Positions 23,374 through 35,310 are shown, numbered from the stretch's first letter. The stretch is DNA of 64,000 nt from Flaccisagitta enflata (GCA_965153355.1 OZ231126.1:106268001-106332000); one strand, 5' to 3'. Translations and numbers: made by a program. Notes: generated by a model not told the origin, from the sequence alone.

Positions 23374-24979
23374 TCACCTTTCTACAACTGACAATTGGAT
23401 AAACATAGGACAAGTGTCCAGCATATGAGCACCACCACAGAGTACGCACAAATGACCTGACTGGGCAGCCTGGCGATTCCATTGGGCGTTGGATGATCCC
23501 CACGAAGATTGAGACGACTGCTGTTGCTGGAGCAGCTTCTTGTTGAATTTAGGAGCAGATGAGGAACTGGCTTGCGCGTTGGCCTCAAAGGCGGCCACAT
23601 TAGCCTGAGAAGTAGGGGATGGAATGGATGAAGGCTTTCCAACAGCTCTGTTGGTTGAGTAAGACGACCCGACCATTGCAGTTGGCTTCTGTCCTGAGGA
23701 TGGAGAAGAAGAGGATGAGGAAATAGACTTAGGCTCCATAAGAGATCCCATACCATAAGTACGATTCAGGGAGGAATACCAATCCTTCAAAAATGAGACC
23801 AAGAAATCAACATTCACTGGATCACCGTTATCCTCGGCCTTGGCAGAGGCTGTTGAAAACTTACGCTTCATAACAGGACCAAAGCGTTTCTTTACAATCG
23901 CCAAGACGGTGGCATCGAGAGCTAAAAAAGAATCATCTTTAGTGGCCCGGGCCAAAGCGACCATGCTCCTGACCTCATGCAAAAGACCCTTGACACTATC
24001 AGAATTGTTTGGAATGACTTCCTTACCTTCAACAATCCTAGCCAAATTGACCTGAGAGTTGCCAGTTTTCTTCCCAAAATAGAATTTTAGCTCAGCTAAG
24101 GCCTGATTAAGAGCAGATTCCTTATCATCCAAATAAATGAAATCATCGACGATGGACTTAGCCTCACCTTTAGTGCGTGCCTGAAGTTCCACAAATTTAT
24201 CCTCAGCAGTCAATCCATGAATATCAAGTACCTCCGACTTAAATTTTGTTTGGAAGCGTACGTAAGCAGCATGGCCCTTATCCAGCTTTTCTTCTTCGGA
24301 GGGGGACGAGAATTTGAGCTGTTGCCCTCCAAGAAGTTGCGTCAAATCACCAAGAGGCGGAGGGTTCGAAACGGTCGTTGCAGCAGGAAATGGCGGCGCA
24401 GCGGCAGCGGCCGGAGCTGAAACTGAAGGGGGAGAAATGACAGAGGATGGACCTGGGGTAGTAAAATCAAACTCGGGCAACTTATCAGAGGATAAACCAT
24501 CATCAAGAGCTTTTTTCAAAATGTCCCGTCTTTTCAATTTTGCTTGGTGGGCTAATTGTAACTGCTTCATCTCTGCATCATCACTTAACTCTTCAAGTTG
24601 CATCTTAACTTTCAAGAGATGGGTGACTTCGGCAGCTGCCTCTTCATCCTTCTGCTTTTGAGCAGCGGCGATTTCCTCCGGTGTTGGCATGGTGAGACTA
24701 GAGGAAGACTGGAACGATGTAGACTCAGACAAAATGCTTGAGGCGCGCGATTCCGATTGAGCGCGAGAACGGGACCTACTTCGCGCCCAAGTGAGGCCAC
24801 GACGATGACGGGGATGAAATGTGCGCTTCTTCGCCGATAAAATGTATTCCTGCTGCTCAGGAGTGAAAAGAGAGAGACCAGAATAGAGGGTGAGACCAGA
24901 TAAAAGTTCATTCAAAAGAGACACAAAAGTAGACTGACATTCCTCTATGTCTTCATCGGGACCCTCTTATCCGTTTATG
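23374..24979 (-). pseudogene. gag: BEL/Pao Gag
   Basis: Capsid polyprotein. The frame opens after a TAA at 24980-24982 and has no ATG there; the first in-frame candidates are GTG at 24924 or much later ATGs, so the true start has been lost or lies in a missing 5' part. Parts: acidic start, Arg/Ser-rich stretch, helical Glu/Lys region (EELSDDAEMKQLQLAHQAKL), Pro/Ala linker, the capsid-like core typical of Pao Gag (YVRFQTKFKSEVLDIH ... FYFGKKTGNSQVNLARIV), a Ser-rich linker and a CCHC knuckle CVLCGGAHMLDTC. Ends TGA 23374-23376. Confidence 0.85.
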
Positions 24980-25029
24980 AAACGCAACAATCTTTCATTT
25001 ACTTGTACAAATTTAGTGTATTTACTTTC

Positions 25030-25633
25030 TACAGTGTGAACATTGTCAAATGCAAAAAAGTATTAAGCTTTTGCTCTTTGATGCTTCATTTTCATGATGT
25101 GGAATCACTTTTCTCTAAAAGTACTATGTTTGACGTTTTTTGTATCAAAATTTCATGGGTCTAAGTTGGATACTTTGTCCACAACATTAAATTGAAGTAA
25201 AAGAGGCATTTCTAGAAGATGCTCATTTTCAGCGCAAAATCCTCTTTCTTAAACAATAGTTTTTCTTTGATTTGCTCTCATTTAAAGACAACTTGAGCTA
25301 TAAATGCCAGATTGGTCTCAAATGGCAGACAATTTGACTCTTTCCCATTTGAGATCAATGTAGCATCTGTGGCTTAAGTCATTTTAACATCAGAACAATT
25401 CAAAAAGAAACTGCCCAGATGAAAAAAGTCAGTAATCAAGCTTGAGCTGTAAATACCTATTTCACTTCAAACTGATGTTATGAGCAAACTTTTCAGCTCA
25501 GACCCATGAAATTTTTACACAAAAAACGTCAAGCATAGTACTATAAGAAAAAATTGATTTAAGGTCATGAAGATGAAGCATCAAGGAGTAAAAGCTTAAT
25601 ACTTTTTTGCATTTGACAATGATCACCCTGTAT
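25030..25633. mobile_element. TIR element with CAGGGTGA-type tips
   Basis: Inverted arms of about 130 bp: left 25031-25163 (CAGTGTGAACATTGTC ... ATTTCATGGGTC), right 25499-25632 (GACCCATGAAATTTTTAC ... ATGATCACCCTG). TA lies at both outer edges, as for a TA-targeting transposon. About 600 bp, no ORF. It sits where the 5' LTR of the BEL element would be expected. Confidence 0.75.
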
Positions 25634-25834
25634 TTCTGACCTCCGCATAGTAACATGTTACTTAACTTTGAAAAAAAGGTAAATGAGAGAACGATGAGAG
25701 GAGATAAACAGTGAAAGTTATTGAGAAAGAGAGAAAAAAAAGAAGGAAAGAAAGATAGATCAAAAGTAAGAAAGAAGAAAAAGGAAAAAAAAAGGAAAAT
25801 GTGATATAGAAAGCACATAAGGCATAAGGGAAGC

Positions 25835-25901
<67 letters not shown>

Positions 25902-26130
25902 TAAGAAAGAAAGAAAAAAAAGAAAGAATAAAAAAGAAATGAATACAGATACATCCCGAGATGATCTGAAATCCGCGCTTAACGGAATTCTATTTTTTGT
26001 CCCATCATGCAATTTCCTTTCTTCTATTTTTCTGATGAGATTAATGGAAATCCGCCTAAAATATGGTAAATTAGTCTCTTGTCATCCGCTATAGCTTGCA
26101 GTTCAAAATCCACCATTGGGTTTGGAAAAA
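25634..26130. repeat. (GAAA)n region and unannotated spacer
   Basis: GAAA array at about 25832-25918 inside a purine-rich stretch; the rest (25930-26130) shows nothing I can support. Confidence 0.7.
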
Positions 26131-26189
26131 GCTGAAGTTTGGGTGATAAGGTTTGGATTTGAGCTTCAAGGCTGGGATTCATACTTGTT

Positions 26190-27221
<1,032 letters not shown>

Positions 27222-27302
27222 TGTCATTTTTAAACAAACTGAGTTGGGACTGTGGGATTGGACCCAATCAAAAGCTATGTAACAGAGCTTTGAAAGAGTC
27301 AC
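27222..27302 (+). pseudogene. Exon 4 of the decayed gene, left part
   Basis: The acceptor CTTGCTTCTTTTTAG precedes a single T that completes the split AGT codon left by exon 3 (phase 2), and then an open frame (VIFKQTELGLWDWTQSKAM) with one TAA at 27280-27282. The exon is cut by foldback element B; TCAC at 27299-27302 is repeated at 33545-33548. Confidence 0.4.
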
Positions 27303-28289
27303 CACTGCATGGCCTAACGCTAGTTACTCGGAAAAAATGCCAGGGCATATAGACCCATACTGGGTGATAGTATGGACCCTTCCCATCATATCCATACCAA
27401 AAACTAAATGTTCTACTTGGAAATTCGGTCAAAATGGCCTAATACAGGGTGTATCAAGTGTTTTGCTCTTTAAGGAATTGACATATCTTTTCTCCAAGAA
27501 AAGCTACTCCAATTATGAAAAAAGGTCTTAATAGATTTTGAAGTGCAGTTTTTTTATGTTACCAATTTTTTATATCAGCGCTTTTAAATTTGCCCACTAT
27601 GTAAGTTTGAAGAAAACAACCATATCCAGCCTGCATCTTTAATCTGAATAACTTTGGCAAAAAAAAAAGCTAATTACTTGTTTGTTAGTATTTCACATCC
27701 AAGCAATGAGAAAAACATAGCAAATTCCATGATCATTTTGATGCATTGCGAAAGATCTTTCCAATGAGATCTTTCTGGTTGTCATATCTTTATCCGTTTA
27801 AAAATGGCAGACGAATGAAGACAGGTGGTCAAGAATTTGGAAAATCAGTACCACCTGATTTTCATGGATTATCTTTATTGTAACATAGGAATTAAACAAA
27901 TTGTTTTAGTTCTTGGCCCCATTTTATAGAAAATTCATAGCTCTTTAATTTGCTCATGGGTATCAAGTAGCTAAGACAATCCTGAGTTACGTAATTGACA
28001 AAAATGCAAAGAGTAAGATTTCTCGATGGAAAAAATTGAAATGAGCAGTTTTTTGAATCTGTGATTTTTTTCTTTAATCCTTTGCCATTTCTAAATGAAT
28101 GAAGCTACAATGTCCAGCAACGTCGTGTTTTGAGGATTTTTTGCAGAGCTATTAAGACATGGAGCCGGTAAAATGGCGGGTTTGCAGGACCAGTTTGCTT
28201 TGCACTGTGAAATCGGGTAAATATAGCATTTTTTTTGGCTAGAAACTTCATGGCGGTGCTCATTAGATGTATTCTTCTGAAAATAATTG

Positions 28290-29180
28290 AGTGTCAACTC
28301 TTTTTAAGGACTTTTTAAGAAGTATTTTGCAAAAGGAAACGTCAAAAATGAAGAAAAATTGTGTAAGGCCATGACAATTCATTGGAAACGTATCAATTCA
28401 CAACGTCAGTGTGGATACATATGTCATTGATACCCTCATTTTTTTGGTCGAATCCCTCAAAGTACCTATCAAGATATGACATGAGTTTTTTCGACCCTTA
28501 GATCTCATGCTAAGGCCGCTAAATAAAAATCAACATTTAAAATGTCAGTTGACAATTAAGTATTTGAAAATTTGACAACATATTTTTCTCTGGTTAATAA
28601 CCCTACTTCCTGAAACCGTAGCCACTTGAGATTTTAGGACAGTGTAAGGTACTGCCTGAGGTTGCTCCATGTCAAATTTTATGATAATCGGTCAACATTA
28701 AGTGGGGTTTTCACATCATTTTGTGTAAAGTAGGTGCAATTTTTTTATTTTCAAATAAAACATTTTCGGAGCGGGAAGACGCCGTTCGTGATTTAGGTAG
28801 CACTTTTTGCATTTATGAGAACATACGTTTCTTAAAAATCAATTTTGGAAGGTCTGTATGTTTTCAAATCTTTCGATTTTGCATCCTCTATGCAAAACGG
28901 CGTCTTCTCGTGAAGGTTGTTGAGAGTAAAAAACGATATGATTTTTTTGCTTCAACAGGAAAACAAAAGCAACCCTCTAAACTCATTTGAAATCATGTTT
29001 TCTGGCTATAGAATGTGCAGAGAAATGTCAAGAGCGAACCTTTCATTCTATTATCTTGCACGGTGTCAACTGGGGCAATAACAGCAACCCCAGCATCATT
29101 AATGTTGAAGATGGTAAATTGCAGATTGGACGTGAATTGGGATATTCGGGATTGCAAAGATGAATAGGAGAGAAAACAAA
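28290..29180. other. AT-rich interior of element A
   Basis: No gene. An inverted pair GAAGACGCCGTT / AACGGCGTCTTC lies at about 28772 and 28899, with A/T-rich sequence between. Confidence 0.4.
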
Positions 29181-29181
29181 A

Positions 29182-29250
29182 CAAGAAGAAGAAGAAGAAG
29201 GAAGAAGAAAGAAGAAGAAGAAGAAGAAGAAGAAGAAGAAGAAGAAGAAG

Positions 29251-29282
<32 letters not shown>

Positions 29283-29300
29283 GAAGAAGTAGAAGAAGAA
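29182..29300. repeat. (GAA)n microsatellite
   Basis: Trinucleotide array with a few GTA/GGA steps; its poly-Glu translation is not a gene. Confidence 0.9.
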
Positions 29301-29334
29301 ATGGAAGTGAACAGAGGTATGAAGAAAAGGAAAC

Positions 29335-30476
29335 AGGTCGCTAAAGCGTCAAATGATCAGCGGTTCCCAATGCCCCATTTATTTTTGAAATAATCATTTA
29401 TCAATTGAGTAAATGAGGCAGCGGCCCCGGAGGATCCTATGACCTATGATTCCATACAAGGTTGATTTGAGGAGGTTGGACTTCCGGCTTGATTGGAGTG
29501 ATATGTCGAGGTGCAAACAAAGACCAAATTTCATGAATCAAACGAATTTTTCCAATATTTTGAATTTTATTAATTTAGATTTTTTTCATCAAAAACTGTA
29601 ATTATTATATTGTATTTATTTTAGTATTGCATGGACAAGCATTGGCTGATAAAAAAAGAGTGCTGAGAAAGTAAAAAGGGGAGGAAAAATGAAGGAATTC
29701 TAAAAAGTTTTGATTTTGCTACTTGACTTGTCTTAGGGAAAATTCTAAGACTGTCTCTAAATGTGAAATTTTGCATTTTCAAAAACATGGCTTTATTCTA
29801 AGAACATATAAGATCGGGGCCATGTTCTTAGAAATGCAAAATTGTTCAATTTGTTCAAGTCTTAGAATTTTCCCTTTACAGTTTTGAATTTTTGCTCTAT
29901 CATTTTGAAAGAATCTATTACTTTGAGTGATCATTTCTTATCTTTATCAATGAAACGAAGCAATGCCTTTATTATACTAGGTTCTCTTTTACTAATAAGA
30001 TAATTCTAAACAACAAAACTATTAATTCCATTAAAAGAATTACAATCTTGTCATAGATATAGTTATAGAAAGAGTCTGAAACCGAAACTTTACCTTCGAT
30101 TGCACCCTGACATATGAGGCCTGGAAGGGGTAATTTGAGGCTCAATTAGTGATTTGAGGTCTGGGAGGATCAATTCAAGAGTTGAGAGGGCCAATCTGAC
30201 CTTGGAAGACTGATTTGAGGCATGATTAGGCTGATTTGAGGCCTGGAAAAGCTGACTTCAGGCATGTATGACTGATTTAGGGCCTGGGGAGGCTATATCG
30301 AGGCCTGGAAAGGCTGTTTTGAAGTCTAAAGAGGTTTATTCAAAGACTGGTAAGGCTATTTTAAGGCTTGATTATGAGCCTTGGAGAGATGGGACATTTG
30401 ACAGAAAACCAAAAAAAAAAAAATTGCCCTGTGTTGAATCATAGGTAATCGGCCCCTTTGAGCCGCTGCCCAAAAA
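29335..30476. repeat. Hairpin-bounded minisatellite element, copy 3
   Basis: Box in reverse orientation (GATCAGCGGTTCCCAATGCC, about 29355-29374), left arm GGCAGCGGCCCCGGAGGATC (29420), and right arm ATCGGCCCCTTTGAGCCGCTGCCC (to 30472). The array of about 21-bp units around GGCCTGGAAAGGCTGATTTG runs from about 30115 to 30370. An extra inverted pair (TCTTAGGGAAAATTCTAAGAC at 29730 region, inverse at 29865 region) lies between arm and array and may be a separate small insertion. Confidence 0.7.
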
Positions 30477-30479
30477 AAG

Positions 30480-30560
30480 AGAAGCAGAGGGAGAAGAAGA
30501 GGAAGAAGAAGAAAAGAAGTAGAAGTAGAAGAAGAAGTAGAAGAAGAAGTAGAAGAAAAT
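30480..30560. repeat. (GAA)n / GTA microsatellite
   Basis: Purine-rich array GAAGAAGAAGTAGAA. Confidence 0.85.
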
Positions 30561-30639
30561 GATAAAATAATACCAACGGAATGAGGAGGAGGGGGTGGAA
30601 GGAAGGAAAAGAAGAAAGGGGAGAGAGTGGAGTGAAGGC

Positions 30640-30910
30640 AAATGAGAATAACAAGCCTGAGCGGGAAAATTTGTGTCCTGACCATGTCTCTGCGTGTCTT
30701 GACTTTGGCGCTAGACATGTCAGATATTCGAAGGGACAGGCAGATGGACGGACAGACAGATAAATGACCTCAGAGCATCCCAAAGAGTGTTCGGTTGATA
30801 CGTAACATTGCCGCGGTTGAAAGTGCCGAAAACAGCGATTTTTAAGGAAGCGTAATATGCACAGACAGACCAACAAACGAACTGACAGATGGACCGACAG
30901 ACAGACCCTC
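30640..30910 (+). repeat. Dispersed repeat G and GTCGCG-type tails
   Basis: TTGACTTTGGCGCTAGACATG followed by GGCAGATGGACGGACAGACA and ATAAATGACC matches 50375-50445 (TTGAATTTGGCGCGAAGCATG ... CAGACAGATGAAATGAC). A second GACAGACAGACC segment ends at TCTTATAGAGG. Confidence 0.55.
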
Positions 30911-31761
30911 TTATAGAGGTGTTCCTGACAAATGCATCTAAAAAGAAGCAGTTGTTGAACAGAATATGAAAAAGAAGAAGATGAAGAAGGAGAGGATGAA
31001 GAATATGAGGATGAAGAAGATGAAGATGATGGAGAAGAAGAAGATGAAGAAAAAGAAGAAGAAGAAGAAGAAGAAGAAGAAGAAGAAGAAGAAGAAGAAG
31101 AAAAAGAAGAAGAAGAAGAAGGAGAAGAAGAAGAAGGAAAAACAAGGCCGGATACACGGCAATCCAGTTGCGGATGGTTGGGCAGGAGCAGTAATGCAAA
31201 AACCGCTCGGAATTTAAAAATGTGACGGACCGACCTACCGACCAACACGGCAAGGTGTAGGGTCGCGTGTCCGCGACTAAAAACCGAAAAGATGATGAGA
31301 TAGGAGCAATGAAAATTTTTCATTTTCCTTTAATCTTTTCTCGATCTTCATGAAACAAATTGGTCAAAACCATTAGAACAGAGTTGGAAACAAAGGCTTG
31401 TCTATTCTTTAAGTAAAATAGTATGTCTGTGACCCTCTTATACATGCATTCCTGACAAATGCATCTAAAAAGAAGAAGTTGTTAAACAGAATATGAAAAA
31501 GATGAAGATGAAGAAGAAGAGGATGAAGAAGATGAAGATGAAGAAAATGAAGATGAAGAAGAAGAAGATGAAGAAAATGAAGATGAAGAAAATGAAGATG
31601 AAGAAGAAGAAGAAGAAGAAGAAGAAGAAGAAGAAGAAGAAGAAGAAGAAGAAGAAGAAGAAGAAGAAGGAAAAAAACAAAAAGATGATGACATAGGAGC
31701 AATGAAAATTTTTCATTTTCCTTCAATCTTTTCTCGATCTTCATGAAACAAATCGGTCAAA
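30900..31761 (+). repeat. Local tandem duplication, copy 1 with and copy 2 without a GTCGCG element
   Basis: 30903-30985 and 31433-31510 are near-identical (ACCCTCTTATA ... CTGACAAATGCATCTAAAAAG), as are 31287-31372 and 31681-31761 (GATGA-ATAGGAGCAATGAAAA ... CATGAAACAAAT). Copy 1 contains the GTCGCG element at 31143-31282; copy 2 has only AAAAACAAA at that position. Both contain GAA/GAT arrays of different length. Confidence 0.75.
31143..31282 (+). repeat. GTCGCG element, family I, with empty counterpart nearby
   Basis: Head CAAGGCCGGATACACGGC, TTGCGGATGGTTGGGCAGG, AGCAGTAATGCAAAAACCGC, GTGACGGACCGACCTACCG, CACGGCAAGGTGTAGGGTC and tail GTCGCGTGTCCGCGACTA. About 140 bp, flanked by AAAA on both sides. 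Confidence 0.8.
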
Positions 31762-32105
31762 ATTTTGTGACACAAAAAAACTGCACTTCAAGATCTATTC
31801 AGACCTTTTTTCAGAATTGGAATAGCTTTTCTAGGAGAAAAGCTATGTCGATTCCTTAAAGAGCAATAGACTTGATACACCCTGTATAACCATTTTCAGG
31901 TCATTTTGGCTATCTTATGGAGATTGAGCCTTTTTTTGGTTTGACTGTTTTATTTTTCTACAAAATTGATGCGAATAAGTATTTTTTTCTTCCTGTGGAT
32001 ACATGCTGGGCTATATAAAAAAAAAAAACTGGTCAAATTGACCTGATTTGGCCAGATTTAAGGCATTTTTCAGGCTTAAACTCCATTTTAAAAAAGTAGG
32101 TCTAA

Positions 32106-32717
32106 AAACCTAACCAATTTTTTTTATCTCCAAAACAGTCCCCTCCGGGTGTGATTCTATTGGATGAATAGCTAAAACAGCAGAAATTTCATGCCAAACA
32201 CAGAACTTTTTTGACCCTTAAAAGCCTTGACAGGAGGTAAAAAGATTTGATAACGTAATATCACTTTATTTCTCTTGGATTATGAGCCTCGTGATATTGT
32301 AAATACATATTCGGCTTTAACAACCAAAACCCTGGTCGTGATGAGCAGATATGGCCAGATTTCAGGTAATTTTTTGGCTATTGAAGCCCTTTCGAGGAGT
32401 GTATGACCTTGGAAAAAATATCTTTCTAGTTCTTTAAATTCCGTCATTGAGTCAGTTGCACGCAAAAGATGCAATCAAACAAGACCGACCAATTGACCAA
32501 CGGACCAACCGACGGACGGACAAAGCGGGACAGACAAGGCGTTACACGCTTATAAAAGGACCCCAGCAAAATCTTCCATTACAAGGACTTCTTTTTTCAC
32601 TGACAATTTGCGAGAGGATAATTTCCAATGGATAAAACTTAGAAAAAATTTCAAACACTGCTTGAAGGTCAGGGTTAATCAATCAAGAATAAGATCCTGT
32701 ACAATGACAAAAAAAAT

Positions 32718-32764
<47 letters not shown>

Positions 32765-32862
32765 AAACATCAACAACATGGATGACAACAACAACAACAA
32801 AAACATCAACAACATGGATGACAACAACAACAACCGTGACAGCAGCAGGAGAAATGACAACG

Positions 32863-32944
<82 letters not shown>

Positions 32945-33190
32945 CCACAACAACCACAACAACAACAACAACATCAGTGATAACAATGATGAAAGTTGTA
33001 ATCATGATAACAATAACAATGAAAAGCTGCATGCATCCTGATAGAGATTACGGGGCTGTAAAAAGGCAGATTTTGGACATATAAGGGCATTTTGACCTGA
33101 GATTTGGCATCTCTGGCCAGTAAAACATTCATTCGGTGTGGACGTACCATAAGGTAACAGCTTCAGCGTACACATACATTCTAAATGCTC
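32106..33190. repeat. Interior of element B: (AAC)n array and spacer
   Basis: AAC array with CCACAAC and ATGG interruptions at about 32718-32975; a GACCAACGGACCAACCGACGG scrap of the GTCGCG family lies at 32485-32525. The poly-Thr/Asn/Leu/Val translations are artefacts. Confidence 0.75.
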
Positions 33191-33544
33191 ACGACAAGAT
33201 AGAATGGATTTTAGGCCTGAAAAATGCCTTAAATCTGGCCAAATCAGGTCAATTTGACCAGTTTTTTTTACGATTTAGCCCAGCATGTATCCACAGGAAG
33301 AAAAAATACTTATTGGCATCAATATTGAAGAAAAATAAAACGGTCAAACCAAAAAAAGGCACAAATTCCATAAAATAGCCAAAATGACCTGAAAAATGGC
33401 CATATTAGGCCATTTTGACCTAATTTCCAAGTAGAACATTCAGTTATCGGTACGGATGTGATAGGAGGGGTCCATACTATCACCCAGTATGGGTCTATAT
33501 GCCCTGGCGTTTTTTCCGAGTAACTAGCGTTAGGCCATGCAGTG

Positions 33545-33668
33545 TCACTGATTTTATTGAGTTTCTTGCCTTGGAAGAATCAACTAGATATATAAAGTTG
33601 TTTGCAAAAGTGTTAACTATACCGTATCAGAACAGAAAAACCCGCAGATTTGTGAACAAGGTCGTTTC
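33545..33668 (+). pseudogene. Exon 4 of the decayed gene, right part
   Basis: Continues the interrupted exon after the TCAC duplication: TDFIEFLALEESTRYIKLF ... RRFVNKVVS, open for 40 codons to a strong donor TTTC|GTAAGT (33668/33669), phase 2. Removing element B and one TCAC joins left and right in one frame. Confidence 0.45.
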
Positions 33669-33769
33669 GTAAGTATCTGGGAAGTCAAAGTGAGACTCGT
33701 ACGATTTCATTCAGAAATCTCTGTAGAACTCTAATCGTACTAGGGATAGGTCTACGCAACTAAAGATAA

Positions 33770-33905
33770 GAAAGAAGAAGAAGATGAAGAAGAAGAAGAC
33801 GTAGAAGACGAAGAAGAAGAAGAAGAAGAAGACAAAGAAGACGAAGAAGAAGAAGAAGAAGATGAAGAAGAAGAAGAAGAAGAAGAAGAAGAAGAAGAAG
33901 AAGAA

Positions 33906-33937
<32 letters not shown>

Positions 33938-33950
33938 AGAAGATGAAGGC
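33770..33950. repeat. (GAA)n/(GAC)n microsatellite
   Basis: Purine-rich trinucleotide array. Confidence 0.9.
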
Positions 33951-34199
33951 CACACTTATAACTGTAGATAACAGTGATGACGGTGATATCGATGATTCCC
34001 ATTTTTTGGTGATTCCCAAAATTTCGCCGATCCTTAGCCGGATTCCAATGACAGTGCCGAAAACGATGATGATGATGATATGGAATTGAAATCGTGATCT
34101 AAATAAAGCATGGGTAAGGATGAAATAAGGAAAAGAAACCTTGACGCTACTACATAGGAAAACACCTTGGCCTTGACAGAAGGCAAAATGATTATAGCG

Positions 34200-34302
34200 T
34201 GTTGTTGCTTTTGTTTTCTGTTTTCTGTTTTCTGTTTTCTGTTTTTGTTGTTTTTCTTGACGTTTAAACTTTTGTTGTTTTTGTTTTTGTCATTCATGTA
34301 AA

Positions 34303-34353
<51 letters not shown>

Positions 34354-34357
34354 CACA

Positions 34358-34450
<93 letters not shown>
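34200..34450. repeat. (TTTTC), (GTT)n and (CT)n arrays
   Basis: TTTTCTG units at 34215-34250, GTT array about 34301-34400, CT array 34401-34449. Confidence 0.9.
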
Positions 34451-34452
<2 letters not shown>

Positions 34453-34611
34453 CATTCATGTTGCTCGTTGTACTCTCGTCATCGAATTTGAAGATAGAAA
34501 TAATCGATGATTGTTACCGCTTGATTTTGGTCATGGTCAATTTTGGTTGACCATGATCTGCCGATTTTCTTTGTCATTTTAAGTATCGATGTTCTACCGC
34601 TCTTATCATCC

Positions 34612-35115
34612 CAAGAGGAGAAGAGGAAGAAGGAGAAGAAGAAGGAGAAGAAGAAGAAAAAGAAGAAAAAGAAAAGATAAAGAAGAAGAAGAAAAAGAAA
34701 AAGAAAAAGAAAAAGAAAAAGAAAAAGAAAAAGAAAAAGAAAAAGGGCTTATCATCCCAACAGGAGAAGAGGAAGAAGAAGAAGAAGAAGAAGAAGAAGA
34801 AGAAGAAGAAGAAAAAAAAGAAAAAGAAAAAGAAAAAGAAAAAGATAAAGAAGAAAAAGAAAAAGAAAAAGAAAAAGAAAAAGAAAAAGAAAAAGTGACG
34901 CAGGGTCAGAATATCGTTGCGGACAGGTGGGCAGGGGCATCCAACCCCCATCCACACCCCATGTCCCCCCACCAGCACACATACCCATACAAGCAGTCAA
35001 AACGCTCGTTATTCCACTTTTCAACTTGTGGAAAATGAAAATGAAAATGAAAATGAAAATGAAAATGAAAATGAAAATGAAAATGAAAATGAAAATGAAA
35101 ATGAAAATCAAAATT
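34612..35115. repeat. GAA / GAAAAA / GAAAAT arrays around a GTCGCG family II head
   Basis: GAA and GAAAAA arrays run to 34893. Then comes a family II head (GACGCAGGGTCAGAATATCG followed by TTGCGGACAGGTGGGCAGGG and a C-rich stretch, about 34895-34980), and a perfect GAAAAT hexamer array at about 35035-35110. Confidence 0.8.
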
Positions 35116-35156
35116 GAAAAAGAAGAAAAAGAAGAGGAGTAGAATTGCGGTCAAGA

Positions 35157-35310
35157 AAAACAAGGCCGGATACACGACAATCCAGTCGCAGATGGTTGGG
35201 CAGGAGCATTAATGCAAAAACCGCTTGGAATTCAAAAATGTTACGGACATACCGACCAACCTGCTGACGAACACGGCAAGGTGTGGAGTCGCGTGATTCG
35301 CATGATTTTT
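35157..35310 (+). repeat. GTCGCG element, family I
   Basis: Head ACAAGGCCGGATACACGACA, GTCGCAGATGGTTGGGCAGG, AGCATTAATGCAAAAACCGC, CATACCGACCAACC, GGCAAGGTGTGGAGTCGCG. Very close to the copy at 31143-31282. Confidence 0.75.

Larger units (their letters stand above)
27443..31886. mobile_element. TIR element A (CAGGGTGT tips) nested in element B
   Basis: Left end TACAGGGTGTATCAAG (27443), right end CTTGATACACCCTGTA (31886), both flanked by TA. Terminal inverted repeats of about 130 bp share TGCTCTTTAAGGAAT, AGAAAAGCTA, CTGAAAAAAGG-type and AAGTGCAGTTTTTTTATG blocks. About 700 bp of interior (27590-28290) matches the copy at 41012-42008 in reverse. The remainder is other inserted repeats. No transposase. 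Confidence 0.75.
27303..33544. mobile_element. Foldback element B, disrupting an exon, with nested insertions
   Basis: Tips CACTGCATGGCCTAACG (27303) and its inverse ending GGCCATGCAGTG (33544), flanked by the direct repeat TCAC. The arms extend inward for about 340 bp in total: left arm 27303-27442 plus 31887-32105, right arm about 33190-33544. They share TTACTCGGAAAAAA, AGACCCATACTGGGTG, CCTTTTTTTGGTTTGAC and GGATACATGCTGGGCT. The left arm is split by element A. Interior (about 32106-33190) holds an AAC array and no coding sequence. Confidence 0.75.

Noticed and set aside
34589-35178. Glu/Lys- and Phe-rich frames over GAA and GAAAAT arrays
   Set aside because: Microsatellite translation; the unique part is a GTCGCG family II head.
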